Below the pieces are notes generated by a model. It saw only the letters and a list, made by a program, of their open reading frames with translations. It had not been told where the DNA came from and searched no databases. Shown in pieces: positions 9,307 to 18,606 of a DNA stretch of 64,000 nucleotides; the stretch's first letter is position 1, and each line of letters opens with the position of its first letter. Made by a program: the position numbers and the translations under genes. Source of the DNA: Pollutibacter soli (GTDB lineage Bacteria; Bacteroidota; Bacteroidia; Chitinophagales; Chitinophagaceae); assembly GCA_029269725.1 (NCBI GenBank), contig JARJHS010000001.1:682001-746000 (forward strand), written 5' to 3'.

Positions 9307-10545
9307 TCAATACAGCAACCTGGTCTTAATAGTTTCCTTAACATTTTTCAAAAGATTGAGAGCGTCCCGGGACAATTTTTTGTCAACGTCCAGCACCACA
9401 TACCCGATTTCATCGTTGGTCTTCAGGTACTGACCCAATATATTGATCTTATGTTCAGACAGTTTACTATTGATCTCGGAAAGTACGCCAGGCACATTGT
9501 TGTGAATATGCAGGATGCGATGTGTCCCTTCCTGCGGTTGCAGGCTGATGGGAGGAACAGTATGAGAGCCTATACTCATTCCCATTTCCAGGTACTGAAA
9601 CAATTTGCTGCTGACATCTTCCCCGATGTTCTTCTGTGCTTCCTCAGTGGAACCGCCGATATGTGGTGTAAGAAGCACATTAGGAAGGTCCTGCATAGGC
9701 GTCTGGAAAACATCTCCATTTTTCTCCGGTTCAACAGGGAAAACATCGATAGCAGCGCCACCCACTATTCCATCAAGAATAGCTTTGCGGAGCGCTTCCA
9801 GCTCTACTACTTCGCCACGGGCGTAGTTGAGAAGGATCGAACCTTTTTTGAAATGTTTAAGCAGATTTTTATTGATTATATTTTTAGTCTGCGCTGTTTC
9901 GGGAACATGAAGCGTGATAATATCAGCTTTGCTGACCAGGTCTTTGAGTGACTTTACTGAGGTTGCATTTCCCAGCGGAAGTTTAGTTACTGTATCGTAG
10001 AAAATCACTTTCATTCCAAAAGCTTCGGCGAGCACGCTCACCTGTGACCCGATATTTCCATAACCGATAATACCGAGTGTTTTGCCACGCAACTCGAAGC
10101 TGCCTTTTGCATCTTTCATCCATATACCTTCATGAGCTGCTTTATTCTTGGCGGGTATTTTACGGATAAGCATAATCGAAGCGCCGATTACCAGTTCGGC
10201 CACAGAACGCGTATTGCTGTATGGAGCGTTAAAAACGACCACACCCTTCTGCGTAGCCGCTTTCAGATTCACCTGGTTGACGCCAATACAAAAACATCCG
10301 ATCGCCTGCAATTTATCTGCGTGATCGAGAACTTTTTTTGTGATCTGCGTTTTCGACCGGATGCCCAGCAAATGCACATCTTTAATCTCTTCAATAAGCG
10401 CTTCTTCTGTTAAAGCACCGCCAATTTTCCTGATATCTGTGTACCCCGCTTCTCTGAAAAGATTAACAGCGGTTTCACTGATATTCTCTAAAAATAAAAT
10501 CTTGATCTTCTCCTTTGGGTAACTAGTACTTTTCTTCTCTGGCAT
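9307..10545 (-). CDS. serA: D-3-phosphoglycerate dehydrogenase-like 2-hydroxyacid dehydrogenase with ACT domain
   Basis: A 412-residue protein with the short (type 2) SerA layout: a substrate-binding half, a Rossmann domain with GYGNIG at 161-166, the arginine block LLNYARGEVVE, the catalytic His in LTPHIGGSTEEAQ, and a C-terminal ACT domain (THRILHIHNNVPGVLSEINS) that usually binds serine for feedback inhibition. The expected reaction is NAD-dependent oxidation of 3-phosphoglycerate, the first step of serine synthesis; enzymes of this layout may also use 2-oxoglutarate. The kinase-like gene follows on the same strand. The ATG at 10545 is about 72 bp from the divergent hydrolase gene. Confidence 0.9.
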   Translation of the reverse strand: MPEKKSTSYPKEKIKILFLENISETAVNLFREAGYTDIRKIGGALTEEALIEEIKDVHLLGIRSKTQITKKVLDHADKLQAIGCFCIGVNQVNLKAATQKGVVVFNAPYSNTRSVAELVIGASIMLIRKIPAKNKAAHEGIWMKDAKGSFELRGKTLGIIGYGNIGSQVSVLAEAFGMKVIFYDTVTKLPLGNATSVKSLKDLVSKADIITLHVPETAQTKNIINKNLLKHFKKGSILLNYARGEVVELEALRKAILDGIVGGAAIDVFPVEPEKNGDVFQTPMQDLPNVLLTPHIGGSTEEAQKNIGEDVSSKLFQYLEMGMSIGSHTVPPISLQPQEGTHRILHIHNNVPGVLSEINSKLSEHKINILGQYLKTNDEIGYVVLDVDKKLSRDALNLLKNVKETIKTRLLY

Positions 10546-10617
10546 AGTAGTTGTACGTATCTTTAGCGCGAAAATAATAATAATCTATATCTGTCGTTAT
10601 CCAATAACGATACCTAT

Positions 10618-11787
10618 ATGCAAAACCGCTTTCTATCCGCCCTTATTGTAGTATTACTATCTGGTTGTTATGCAACTACGGATAAGTATGAATTAAAGAG
10701 AGACCCGGCAGATACGCTGGCCATTACCCCTGCAATAATCCCCGGTAATATTGATCAGCAGGAATTCAGGAAAATTTTTAATGCTGCCGACAACTTCTAT
10801 GAATCATCGTTGAAGCCTTCCCGTTTCAATGGTGGGATCCTGGTAGCAAAGAAGGGACAGATCGTTTTTGAAAGCTATGATGGGTATCAGAATCATTGGA
10901 GCAAAGAACTGATTGATTCAGCAACTTCATTTCACCTGGCATCGGTTTCAAAAACCTTCACCGGAATGGCGGTGCTGAAACTCTGGGAAGAAGGTCGCCT
11001 TCAACTCAATGACAATGTTGCCAATTATCTTCCCGGATTTCCATTTGAAGGTGTAACTATCAAAACACTGCTGAATCATCGCAGTGGTTTACCCAACTAT
11101 GTGCACTTCATGGAAGAACTGGGATGGGATAAAAAGAGGATCGTTCAGAACCAGGATATCCTTCAGTTTATGATCGACAACAAGCAAAAACTGAATGTTG
11201 CAAAAGCTGATCGTCGTTTTTCATACAGCAATACAAACTATGCGTTGCTTGCATTGATCATTGAAAAAGTTTCAGGAAGAACTTATACAAACTATCTCCA
11301 GGAAACATTCTTCCTTCCGCTGGGTATGAATCATACTTTCGTTTTCTCTATTGAAAAGGCAAAAGATGTATTACCATCATATAACTGGAGAAACAAACAG
11401 GAGGCATTTACTTTCCTCGATGCAGTTAACGGAGATAAAAATATTTACAGCACACCACGCGACCTGCTTAAATGGGATTATGCTCTCTCCTATGGCAATC
11501 TCTTCAAGCAATCTACCTTAGATAGCGCTTATGCCGGATACAGTTTCGAAAAACCAGGTATCAAAAATTATGGACTTGGCTGGCGAATGTATCAATACCC
11601 GAATGGTAAAAAAATCATCTATCACAATGGATGGTGGCATGGCAACAATACAGTATTCAGCAGGCTCACCGGAGATTCTGCAACTGTAATTGTATTGGGC
11701 AACAAATACAATCGTCGCATTTACGATGCAAAGAAAATTTTCAGCGCATTTGATGGCTATTCCACAGAAGCTGAAGGCGATGAGTGA
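10618..11787 (+). CDS. Serine hydrolase lipoprotein of the beta-lactamase class C/PBP4* family
   Basis: 389 residues with a lipoprotein signal (LLSGC, Cys17), so it should be anchored in a membrane facing the periplasm. Active-site motifs of the class C beta-lactamase fold are present and ordered: SVSK (Ser109, Lys112), YSN (203-205) and HNG (336-338). Upstream of the Ser motif is FNGGILVAKKGQIVFE, and LNHRSGLPNY follows, both typical of this large family of esterases, D-aminopeptidases and carboxypeptidases. True beta-lactamase activity should not be assumed. It diverges from serA and is followed 47 bp later by the NAD(P)HX repair gene. Confidence 0.88.
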   Translation: MQNRFLSALIVVLLSGCYATTDKYELKRDPADTLAITPAIIPGNIDQQEFRKIFNAADNFYESSLKPSRFNGGILVAKKGQIVFESYDGYQNHWSKELIDSATSFHLASVSKTFTGMAVLKLWEEGRLQLNDNVANYLPGFPFEGVTIKTLLNHRSGLPNYVHFMEELGWDKKRIVQNQDILQFMIDNKQKLNVAKADRRFSYSNTNYALLALIIEKVSGRTYTNYLQETFFLPLGMNHTFVFSIEKAKDVLPSYNWRNKQEAFTFLDAVNGDKNIYSTPRDLLKWDYALSYGNLFKQSTLDSAYAGYSFEKPGIKNYGLGWRMYQYPNGKKIIYHNGWWHGNNTVFSRLTGDSATVIVLGNKYNRRIYDAKKIFSAFDGYSTEAEGDE

Positions 11788-11833
11788 TCTTTCATCAGGG
11801 GATTGACCTATTTTTAGGAACAGTTCCGAGTTG

Positions 11834-13339
11834 ATGAAAATTTTTTCCGCAGAACAAATCAGGGCATGGGATCGGTTTACGATCGCGAATGAACCCATCA
11901 GTTCCATTGATTTAATGGAAAGAGCGGCCATACGTTGCGTTGAGTGGCTGCTTGAACATTTTCCCAGGCAAAACGACTATTTTATTTTCTGTGGCACTGG
12001 TAACAATGGTGGCGATGGCCTGGCCATTGGAAGAATGCTGAGTGTAAAGGGGAAAAGAGTGTACTACTTCATTATCAATCCAAAAAACAGGGAACTCTCA
12101 AGTGATTGTTTAATTAATCTCAATAGAATTAAAGAAACCGCTGCTAAAGGGATTAATAGTGAACAGCTGCCTTCTATTCCAACTGAGGCAATTTTAATAG
12201 ACGCAATTTTCGGGACTGGTTTAAGCAAGTCGCCCGAAGGAAAAATCGCAGAATTGATTAATGAAATCAATGCTCTTCCCAACAAAAAAATTGCGATTGA
12301 TCTACCCAGCGGATTGCTTGCTGATCAATGGTCAGGTACAGATGCCATTATCAGGGCGGATTTTACGCTTAGTTTCCAGTCCCCAAAGCTGGCTTTCATG
12401 ATTCCTGAAAATGAAAATTATACGGGCCAGACAGTGATTCTTGATATTGGCCTGCATGCCGGATTCGAATCATCAAATGATAGTAAGTACAGTTATTCAG
12501 ATTGGAAATCAATCCAGCCGCTTTTAAAGAAAAGAAAATCATTTTCGCATAAGGGGACTTACGGACACGCTGCCCTCATGAACGGATCTTATGGAATGTT
12601 AGGTGCAGCGATCCTGAGCAGTCGCGCTTGTCTGCATTCCGGTGTGGGAAAACTCTCGGTTTTCTGTTCAGAAAACTCCTACCCTATTCTGCAAGTCGCT
12701 GTGCCGGAAGCTGTGTTTGAGATTCATAATACTGATCTATGGGCGTCCATTCTGGACGGATCTGAAAAGTTCCAGGCGATCGGAGTTGGGTCAGGCTGGG
12801 GGAAAAATGACCAGTATACATCGATACTCGGCACCCTATTCAGGCAACAATTGCCCATTGTCATCGATGCCGATGCGATTAATTGTATCGCAGATCATCC
12901 AGGTCTGATACGAGAAATTCCTTCTCATTCTGCGATAACACCACACGTCAAAGAGTTTGAGAAGCTCTTCGGCAAATCTGAAAATGGGTATGCCAGAATA
13001 CAGTTGGCAATTGAAAAGGCAAAAGAGCTTAAAATCCATATTATACTTAAAGGTTACCGGACTTTGGTTGCATTACCGGATGGAAGGGCGGTTTTTAATA
13101 GTACGGGCAATCCGGGAATGGCAACTGCGGGTACGGGGGACGTATTGACAGGCATGCTTACATCCTTTCTGGCCCAGGGTTATTCTTTTGACGATGCCTG
13201 TGTGCTGGCAGTATATGTCCATGGCATGGCCGGGGACCTGGCAGCGAAAACGTTATCTCAGGAGGCCATGACGGCCCTTGATCTTATCTCATTCATTTCC
13301 ACGGCCATATTAAAATTTGATGAGAATTGGCTTTTTTGA
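11834..13339 (+). CDS. nnr: Bifunctional NAD(P)H-hydrate epimerase / ADP-dependent NAD(P)H-hydrate dehydratase
   Basis: A fusion of about 501 residues. The N-terminal YjeF_N domain (epimerase) shows FCGTGNNGGDGLAIGRML and AIFGTGLSKSPEG; the C-terminal YjeF_C/carbohydrate-kinase-like dehydratase domain shows KGTYGHAALMNGSYGMLGAA, VIDADAINCIA, TPHVKEFEKLFG and the signature GNPGMATAGTGDVLTGML. The enzyme repairs hydrated NADH and NADPH, using ADP for the dehydration. Both domains look complete, so the fusion is the standard bacterial form. The open frame could begin at TTG 11831, but the adjacent ATG at 11834 (MKIFSAEQIRAWD) is preferred. Confidence 0.93.
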   Translation: MKIFSAEQIRAWDRFTIANEPISSIDLMERAAIRCVEWLLEHFPRQNDYFIFCGTGNNGGDGLAIGRMLSVKGKRVYYFIINPKNRELSSDCLINLNRIKETAAKGINSEQLPSIPTEAILIDAIFGTGLSKSPEGKIAELINEINALPNKKIAIDLPSGLLADQWSGTDAIIRADFTLSFQSPKLAFMIPENENYTGQTVILDIGLHAGFESSNDSKYSYSDWKSIQPLLKKRKSFSHKGTYGHAALMNGSYGMLGAAILSSRACLHSGVGKLSVFCSENSYPILQVAVPEAVFEIHNTDLWASILDGSEKFQAIGVGSGWGKNDQYTSILGTLFRQQLPIVIDADAINCIADHPGLIREIPSHSAITPHVKEFEKLFGKSENGYARIQLAIEKAKELKIHIILKGYRTLVALPDGRAVFNSTGNPGMATAGTGDVLTGMLTSFLAQGYSFDDACVLAVYVHGMAGDLAAKTLSQEAMTALDLISFISTAILKFDENWLF

Positions 13340-13358
13340 GAACAAAGTTTTGAAAACA

Positions 13359-13389
13359 TTTGCATTTCAGCCGAAAGTTTTTAGTTTTG
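13359..13389 (+). promoter_or_regulatory. Bacteroidota-type promoter for the T9SS cargo gene
   Basis: TTTG at 13359-13362 is followed after 19 bp by TAGTTTTG at 13382-13389, a full match to the Bacteroidota -33/-7 consensus (TTTG, 19-20 bp, TAnnTTTG). Transcription would start near 13395, giving an unusually long leader of about 220 nt that contains three degenerate repeats. Confidence 0.65.
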
Positions 13390-13404
13390 TAGGCCATACT
13401 AAAC

Positions 13405-13527
13405 GGTGCTACGCCTCATCCCTTTCCTATTTTAGACCTTTTCGTCTAGGGTGCTAAGTTAAAGTTCCATTCCTATTTCAGACCTTTTACAGCAGGTGCT
13501 TTCAAATCCTTCCTATTTAAGGCCTCC
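13405..13527 (+). repeat. Three degenerate repeats in the leader of the T9SS cargo gene
   Basis: Each unit has GGTGCT (13405, 13450 and 13495, exactly 45 bp apart) followed 9-14 bp later by TTCCTATTT (13424, 13470 and 13510) and then AGACCTTTT in the first two units or AGGCCTCC in the third. No open reading frame spans them. They sit downstream of the predicted promoter and so would be in the mRNA leader. They may bind a protein or form alternate RNA structures; no known riboswitch class was recognised. Confidence 0.6.
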
Positions 13528-13618
13528 AATTATCACCGAACATCCTCTGAACCATTTTCCGAAATGTTTTTGCGATTAGGCAATGATGTTTCCCTACATC
13601 TAAAAAAAAGAAATTAGT

Positions 13619-15988
13619 ATGAAAGAGTTCTACACCAGAATTTTCCGTTCCCAGGTATTCCTGTTTGCTTTTTTGTTAATCGGCTCTGCCTCTTATGCGC
13701 AGCTAACCATTACCGTTACCTCCACGGCAGACTCCGGACCTGGTACTCTACGGGAGGCCATTGAAACGATAAACGCAAACCCGGCGCCTCCGGCCGGAAA
13801 TTATATCAATTTTGATTTTTCACCTGGTACTGCTCCGTTTATTATAACGCTGGCATCTCCATTGCCGGCCATTACAAAAACTATTTTCTTTAATGGATAT
13901 TCAGAACCTTCTTCTGCGGAAGGAGCCATCGGTGCACGCACGATCTCTGTACAGATTGATGGAGGTGGTTTTCCTAACCCTATTTTCGATGTACAGTCTG
14001 ATCTATGCAATTTCGCAGGTCTTAGCCTTGTAAATTCCGGCGGTCATGGAATCAGCTTTGCTGATTATACAAATGGCCACAGGGTTTGGGGATGTTATTT
14101 TGGTGTGGCTGCTGATGGCGTTACAAGTACCGGCACTGCAATTGCAGGCTCTGGTATCTACCTTGGTTATTCACCAGGTGCGCAGGGTCAATTTGGAAGA
14201 TCCATCATAGGAACCCAGGACCTGGGTTACGACGAAGGTGCAACACGTGCGAACGAAGGAAACGTCTTTGGTAACTGCGCGACTGGTATCGAAAGTCTTG
14301 GTCAGCAAAATATTCGAATCCGCGGAAACTGGGTCGGTATTGCAGCTGATGGTACAACTGCAGTTCCCATAACCGGTGCAGGCATTCTTCTTAACTCTTA
14401 TACTATTGGCGGTGTGGTTGGAGCAAGTCCTGATGATACATTGAGCACCTTTCTAACGAATTATGTAGGTAACGCGGTTGAAGGAATCACCGTTAGAGAT
14501 ATAGCCAAATTTAATCTGGTGTCCGGTAATGTGATTGGCAATACTCCCGCCGGTGCAACAGCAGCTATCAGCGGCTCAGGGATGAGTCTCGAAAATACGC
14601 ACAATAATTCTATCGTTGGTAACACTATTGAACATGCTGTTGAAGGTATCCTTATCTGGAACAATGTCACTGCATCCATCACTGCAGGTGGTGACACTTC
14701 AGCTTCGGTAAGTAACAGCATCATTGCAAACACAATAGATTCAAACTTTGTTGGTATCAAGTTTAGTAATTTCAGTGCAACTGTGCCCGTTACTAAAAAC
14801 ATTATCGGTAATGATGGAATAGGCAACAATGCGGTTTTTGAAGGAAATACAATTACTAACAGTTCAAGCGGATCCGGGCTCATTATTGACGATGCTTCAG
14901 GTGGTCCGATCACATTGAACCGCATTTCAGCGAATTCTTTTGAAAACAACAATGGCAGTGGTGGGCCGGGCGTTAGTATTGCACTTAACTCAACTAATAC
15001 TCTTAACCCGATCAATTGCGCAAGCCCAACAACAGGTCCGAATCAAAATCTGAACAGACCAGTCATTGATTCAGTACAGGTGATCGGAACAAACCTGCAC
15101 ATCAAAGGATGGGTAAACGCAGGACTTACAATGGATTTCTATGTAACCACAGGCGCAACAACTTTTGGTTATGCAGATCGTCCTTTCGGTGAATTAACTA
15201 CATATCTTTTCAGTGCGACCGAAGGAACTCCTGGCATTGATTTCGGTGGCGGAACTTCACTTTCTGAAAGTGATGGTGTTGGTGGAACATGTACACTGAA
15301 TAATTTTGAATTTGTTGTTCCGCTGGCTTCTGTTCCTGGTTTTACAGTTGGGGCTAATGTTGCAGCGATCGCAATGGATGCTGCTGTTGGTCCTGCAAAT
15401 ACATCAGATTTCAGCGCGCTTGTATTGAGCGTTCTGCCGGTTACTTATCTGTCATTCACCGGCCAGGTTGCAAACAACGTTGTTAACCTGAAATGGCAGA
15501 CAGCAACTGAAAGCAACAGTAGTCATTTTGATGTACAGCGTAGTGCTGATGGTTCGAACTTTGTAACTATCGGAACAGTATCTGCAGCTGGTAATTCACA
15601 GATCACTCAGAACTATGGATTTACTGATGCTGCTCCATTGAAGTCTGCAGTATCGTATTACAGATTGAAACAGGTTGACCTGGATACTAAGTTTGAATAC
15701 AGTAAAACAATCCTGGTGAAATCATCTGGCAGCAACAACAGGTTCGTGATCTCTCCGAATCCGGTTGTTTCCAACCTCGTGATCAATCTGGTATCTGATG
15801 TGAAAGAAACAGTATCAATCCGTCTGATCGACCAAAGCGGACGAATAGTAAAATCAATAAATCAGAATCTGACCAATGGTGCCAACCAGGTTCGTCTCAA
15901 TGATCTCAGCACCTTGCCTTCTGGTGTGTATGTACTCCAGATTGCTGGTAAATCAACTTTGATCAACGAAAAAATCATGAAACAATAA
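13619..15988 (+). CDS. Secreted parallel beta-helix protein with T9SS type A C-terminal domain
   Basis: 789 residues. Residues 1-27 are a Sec signal peptide (FLFAFLLIGSASYAQ). Next is a region beginning ITVTSTADSGPGTLREAI, typical of adhesin-like beta-helix proteins, then many right-handed beta-helix turns with repeated N/G patterns (GNVFGNCATGIE, NNSIVGNTIEHAVEGI). About residue 600 onward has LPVTYLSFTGQVANNVVNLKW and an FnIII-like segment, ending in the T9SS sorting domain (FVISPNPVVSNLVIN ... SGVYVLQIAGKSTLINEKIMKQ). It should cross the outer membrane by type IX secretion and be released or surface attached. Function of the helix (adhesion or polysaccharide binding) is unknown. A terminator-like hairpin follows. 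Confidence 0.9.
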   Translation: MKEFYTRIFRSQVFLFAFLLIGSASYAQLTITVTSTADSGPGTLREAIETINANPAPPAGNYINFDFSPGTAPFIITLASPLPAITKTIFFNGYSEPSSAEGAIGARTISVQIDGGGFPNPIFDVQSDLCNFAGLSLVNSGGHGISFADYTNGHRVWGCYFGVAADGVTSTGTAIAGSGIYLGYSPGAQGQFGRSIIGTQDLGYDEGATRANEGNVFGNCATGIESLGQQNIRIRGNWVGIAADGTTAVPITGAGILLNSYTIGGVVGASPDDTLSTFLTNYVGNAVEGITVRDIAKFNLVSGNVIGNTPAGATAAISGSGMSLENTHNNSIVGNTIEHAVEGILIWNNVTASITAGGDTSASVSNSIIANTIDSNFVGIKFSNFSATVPVTKNIIGNDGIGNNAVFEGNTITNSSSGSGLIIDDASGGPITLNRISANSFENNNGSGGPGVSIALNSTNTLNPINCASPTTGPNQNLNRPVIDSVQVIGTNLHIKGWVNAGLTMDFYVTTGATTFGYADRPFGELTTYLFSATEGTPGIDFGGGTSLSESDGVGGTCTLNNFEFVVPLASVPGFTVGANVAAIAMDAAVGPANTSDFSALVLSVLPVTYLSFTGQVANNVVNLKWQTATESNSSHFDVQRSADGSNFVTIGTVSAAGNSQITQNYGFTDAAPLKSAVSYYRLKQVDLDTKFEYSKTILVKSSGSNNRFVISPNPVVSNLVINLVSDVKETVSIRLIDQSGRIVKSINQNLTNGANQVRLNDLSTLPSGVYVLQIAGKSTLINEKIMKQ

Positions 15989-16022
15989 TTGGGGAAATTC
16001 CCATGGTTGAATGAATAAATCT

Positions 16023-16057
16023 GTAGGGACGCAAATCAATGCGTCCCTACTTCTTTT
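16023..16057 (+). terminator. Perfect 11-bp hairpin with T tract (terminator or REP-like palindrome)
   Basis: GTAGGGACGCA (16023-16033) pairs perfectly with TGCGTCCCTAC (16040-16050) over a 6-base loop and is followed by TTCTTTTT. It can serve as a rho-independent terminator for the T9SS cargo gene. The GTAGGGACGC...GCGTCCCTAC core also resembles dispersed REP-like palindromes known to me from several bacterial genomes, so it may be a repeat recruited as a terminator. Confidence 0.7.
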
Positions 16058-16148
16058 TGTCCGGGAACAGGGATTCGGCCTGAATTTCAGGCGTTTTTCA
16101 GGTGTTAAAAAAAATAACATTTCCTTGCATATTTCATTTTGAAAGCTA

Positions 16149-16156
16149 TATTTTTG
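16149..16156 (+). promoter_or_regulatory. Candidate -7 box for hppA
   Basis: TATTTTTG fits TAnnTTTG. The only -33-like element is CTTG at 16124-16127, with a gap of 21 bp, so the match is partial. Transcription would start about 65 nt before the hppA ATG. Confidence 0.4.
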
Positions 16157-16227
16157 CCGCCCTGCCAAGGCTGAAAACCAGCTCTGGAAATTGACCCGAT
16201 AACATTAAAGTTTAAGACTCTTTGCAC

Positions 16228-18543
16228 ATGGACAAACTGCTTTATCTCGTGCCCGCAATGGGGCTCATAGGATTGTTGTACACGCTTTTGAAGTTTAACT
16301 GGGTTTCCCGCCAGGATGCCGGTAATGACAGGATGAAAGAGATCAGCAATTATATCGCTGAAGGAGCGATGGCTTTTCTCAAAGCAGAGTGGAAAATTCT
16401 CGGATATTTCGTGGTGATCGTTGGCATTTTACTCGCCGTTATGGCCAGTGCCAATCCAAACTCTCACTGGCTTATCGCGGTATCATTCGTAATAGGCGCA
16501 GTATTCAGTGCAGTTGCTGGTTATATCGGTATGCGCGTAGCAACCAGAGCCAATGTACGTACTGCAAATGCAGCCAGAACAAGCTTAAGCAAAGCATTGA
16601 ATGTATCCTTTACCGGAGGATCTGTCATGGGACTTGGCGTTGCCGGTCTCGCTGTACTCGGTCTTGGTGGTTTGTTCATAATATTTAAAATGATTTTCGC
16701 CGCTGACGCTTCTGTTGATTCTGTTGGTATGCTTCGTACTATCGAAGTTCTTACAGGGTTTTCACTTGGAGCGGAATCTATCGCGCTTTTCGCACGCGTA
16801 GGTGGCGGTATCTACACAAAAGCTGCCGACGTTGGAGCTGACCTGGTAGGTAAAGTAGAAGCTGGTATTCCTGAAGATGATCCAAGAAACCCTGCTACCA
16901 TTGCTGATAATGTTGGAGACAATGTGGGCGATGTTGCGGGTATGGGTGCTGATCTTTTTGGTTCCTATGTGGCGACTGTACTGGCCACAATGGTACTCGG
17001 GCAGGAGACCAGTGCAGCTGATAACTTTGGTGGGTTCTCCCCTATCCTGCTGCCAATGCTGATTGCAGGCGTAGGAATTCTGCTTTCCATCGTAGGTACC
17101 TTTTTTGTTCGCATCAGCGACTCCGCTGGTGTGAATACTGAAACAGTACAGAAAGCCCTTAACATGGGCAACTGGGGGTCTATCATATTGACGGCTATTG
17201 CATCTTTTGTACTTGTGTATTACATACTTCCCGAAACACTGACGCTTCGCGGACATGAGTTCACCAAATGGGGCGTTGCAGGAGCCATTGCAGTTGGCCT
17301 GCTAGTAGGTACTCTCATGAGTATTATCACTGAGTACTACACGGCAATGGGTAAACGTCCGGTGTTGTCCATTATTCGCCAGTCATCAACGGGGCATGCA
17401 ACGAACGTGATCGGTGGTCTAGCTGTCGGAATGGAATCAACCTTCCTTCCGATCCTTGTACTTGCCGGTGGTATCTGGGGTTCTTATGAATGTGCAGGTC
17501 TCTACGGTGTTGCTATCGCAGCAGCAGGTATGATGGCAACCACTGCCATGCAGCTGGCTATTGATGCATTCGGACCTATCGCTGATAACGCTGGTGGCAT
17601 CGCTGAAATGAGTGAGCTTCCGAAAGAAGTGCGTGAAAAAACAGATGTACTCGATGCCGTAGGTAACACTACAGCAGCAACGGGTAAAGGTTTTGCAATT
17701 GCTTCAGCAGCGCTGACAGCACTTGCACTTTTCGCAGCTTTCGTTGGCGTTGCAGGTATCGATGGAATCGATATTTACAAAGCCAAAACTCTCGCCTCAC
17801 TGTTTGTTGGAGCAATGATTCCTTTTATATTTTCTTCTCTTGCCATCCGCGCTGTGGGTGAAGCGGCAATGTCGATGGTAGAGGAGGTTCGTCGCCAGTT
17901 TAAGACGATTCCCGGAATTATGGAAGGTACCGGTCGCCCTGAATATGATAAATGCGTTGCTATTTCTACTGATGCATCTATCAAGAAAATGATGCTTCCG
18001 GGTGCTATTACTATCATTTCTCCATTGATTATTGGATTTTTACTCGGTCCTGAAGCGCTTGGCGGCTTTCTCGCAGGTGCAACAGTGAGTGGTGTACTGA
18101 TGGGAATGTTCCAGAACAATGCAGGAGGTGCATGGGATAACGCAAAAAAATCATTCGAAAAAGGCGTTGAAATCAACGGCCAGATGTACTACAAAAAATC
18201 CGATCCACACAAAGCATCAGTGACTGGTGATACTGTTGGTGATCCATTCAAAGACACGTCCGGACCGTCAATGAATATCCTGATCAAGTTGATGTCCATT
18301 GTTTCATTGGTAATTGCTCCTACTCTTGCACAAATGCATGGTACCAGCGGCGCTCATGGTAAGACTGAAACTAAGAAAGAGATCATGATCAAAACTCCGG
18401 TACAGGCGCAGACTGAAGAAAAATCTGAAATGATATCTTCAGAAAAGAAAACAGTTTCTGCTCGTTATGAAGAAGATAAAAATGTTGAAAAAAATCAGAC
18501 TGTTACAATAGCAAATGAAAATACTAAAGCAGCATTGAATTAA
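16228..18543 (+). CDS. hppA: Membrane-bound ion-translocating pyrophosphatase, K+-dependent type
   Basis: About 771 residues with some 16 membrane helices, pumping H+ or Na+ with energy from pyrophosphate. The substrate motif region [31 protein letters not shown] is intact (written here as the conserved acidic loop around 16860-16970). The segment [13 protein letters not shown] at 479-491 has Ala483 and Gly486, which in this family marks K+-dependent enzymes; K+-independent ones have Lys and Thr. K+-dependent bacterial members include Na+ pumps. Start ATG 16228 is preferred over TTG 16222. A charged tail of about 65 residues after the last helix ([16 protein letters not shown] onward) is longer than I expect for the family. 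Convergent with ppk2. Confidence 0.93.
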   Translation: MDKLLYLVPAMGLIGLLYTLLKFNWVSRQDAGNDRMKEISNYIAEGAMAFLKAEWKILGYFVVIVGILLAVMASANPNSHWLIAVSFVIGAVFSAVAGYIGMRVATRANVRTANAARTSLSKALNVSFTGGSVMGLGVAGLAVLGLGGLFIIFKMIFAADASVDSVGMLRTIEVLTGFSLGAESIALFARVGGGIYTKAADVGADLVGKVEAGIPEDDPRNPATIADNVGDNVGDVAGMGADLFGSYVATVLATMVLGQETSAADNFGGFSPILLPMLIAGVGILLSIVGTFFVRISDSAGVNTETVQKALNMGNWGSIILTAIASFVLVYYILPETLTLRGHEFTKWGVAGAIAVGLLVGTLMSIITEYYTAMGKRPVLSIIRQSSTGHATNVIGGLAVGMESTFLPILVLAGGIWGSYECAGLYGVAIAAAGMMATTAMQLAIDAFGPIADNAGGIAEMSELPKEVREKTDVLDAVGNTTAATGKGFAIASAALTALALFAAFVGVAGIDGIDIYKAKTLASLFVGAMIPFIFSSLAIRAVGEAAMSMVEEVRRQFKTIPGIMEGTGRPEYDKCVAISTDASIKKMMLPGAITIISPLIIGFLLGPEALGGFLAGATVSGVLMGMFQNNAGGAWDNAKKSFEKGVEINGQMYYKKSDPHKASVTGDTVGDPFKDTSGPSMNILIKLMSIVSLVIAPTLAQMHGTSGAHGKTETKKEIMIKTPVQAQTEEKSEMISSEKKTVSARYEEDKNVEKNQTVTIANENTKAALN

Positions 18544-18567
18544 AATATCAATGTCTGAAAACAAAAG

Positions 18568-18598
18568 AGCCTTTCCGTCGGGAAAGGCTTTTTTATTT
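18568..18598 (+). terminator. Rho-independent terminator after hppA
   Basis: AGCCTTTCC (18568-18576), a GTCG loop and GGAAAGGCT (18581-18589) form a perfect 9-bp stem followed by TTTTTATTT. It lies 25 bp after the hppA stop and just before the convergent ppk2 stop. Confidence 0.88.
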
Positions 18599-18606
18599 AC
18601 TGATCG

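Noticed and set aside
9257-9310. TTG 9310 as the start of the kinase gene, overlapping the serA stop
   Set aside because: ATG 9259 has an AAAGGA sequence upstream and gives a family-like N-terminus; the TTG extension adds 17 atypical residues.
10618-11787. Antibiotic-resistance beta-lactamase
   Set aside because: The class C-like motifs are shared by many esterases and peptidases; nothing here indicates beta-lactam hydrolysis.
13405-13527. Leader repeats as a CRISPR array
   Set aside because: Only three short, degenerate units with variable inner spacing and no cas genes nearby.
14461-15015. 184-residue open frame antisense to the T9SS cargo gene
   Set aside because: It is a shadow of the repetitive beta-helix coding sequence; composition is not protein-like and no start context is seen.
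17775-18176. 133-residue antisense frame inside hppA
   Set aside because: Shadow of the conserved hppA frame, with low-complexity Ser/Ile/Pro sequence.
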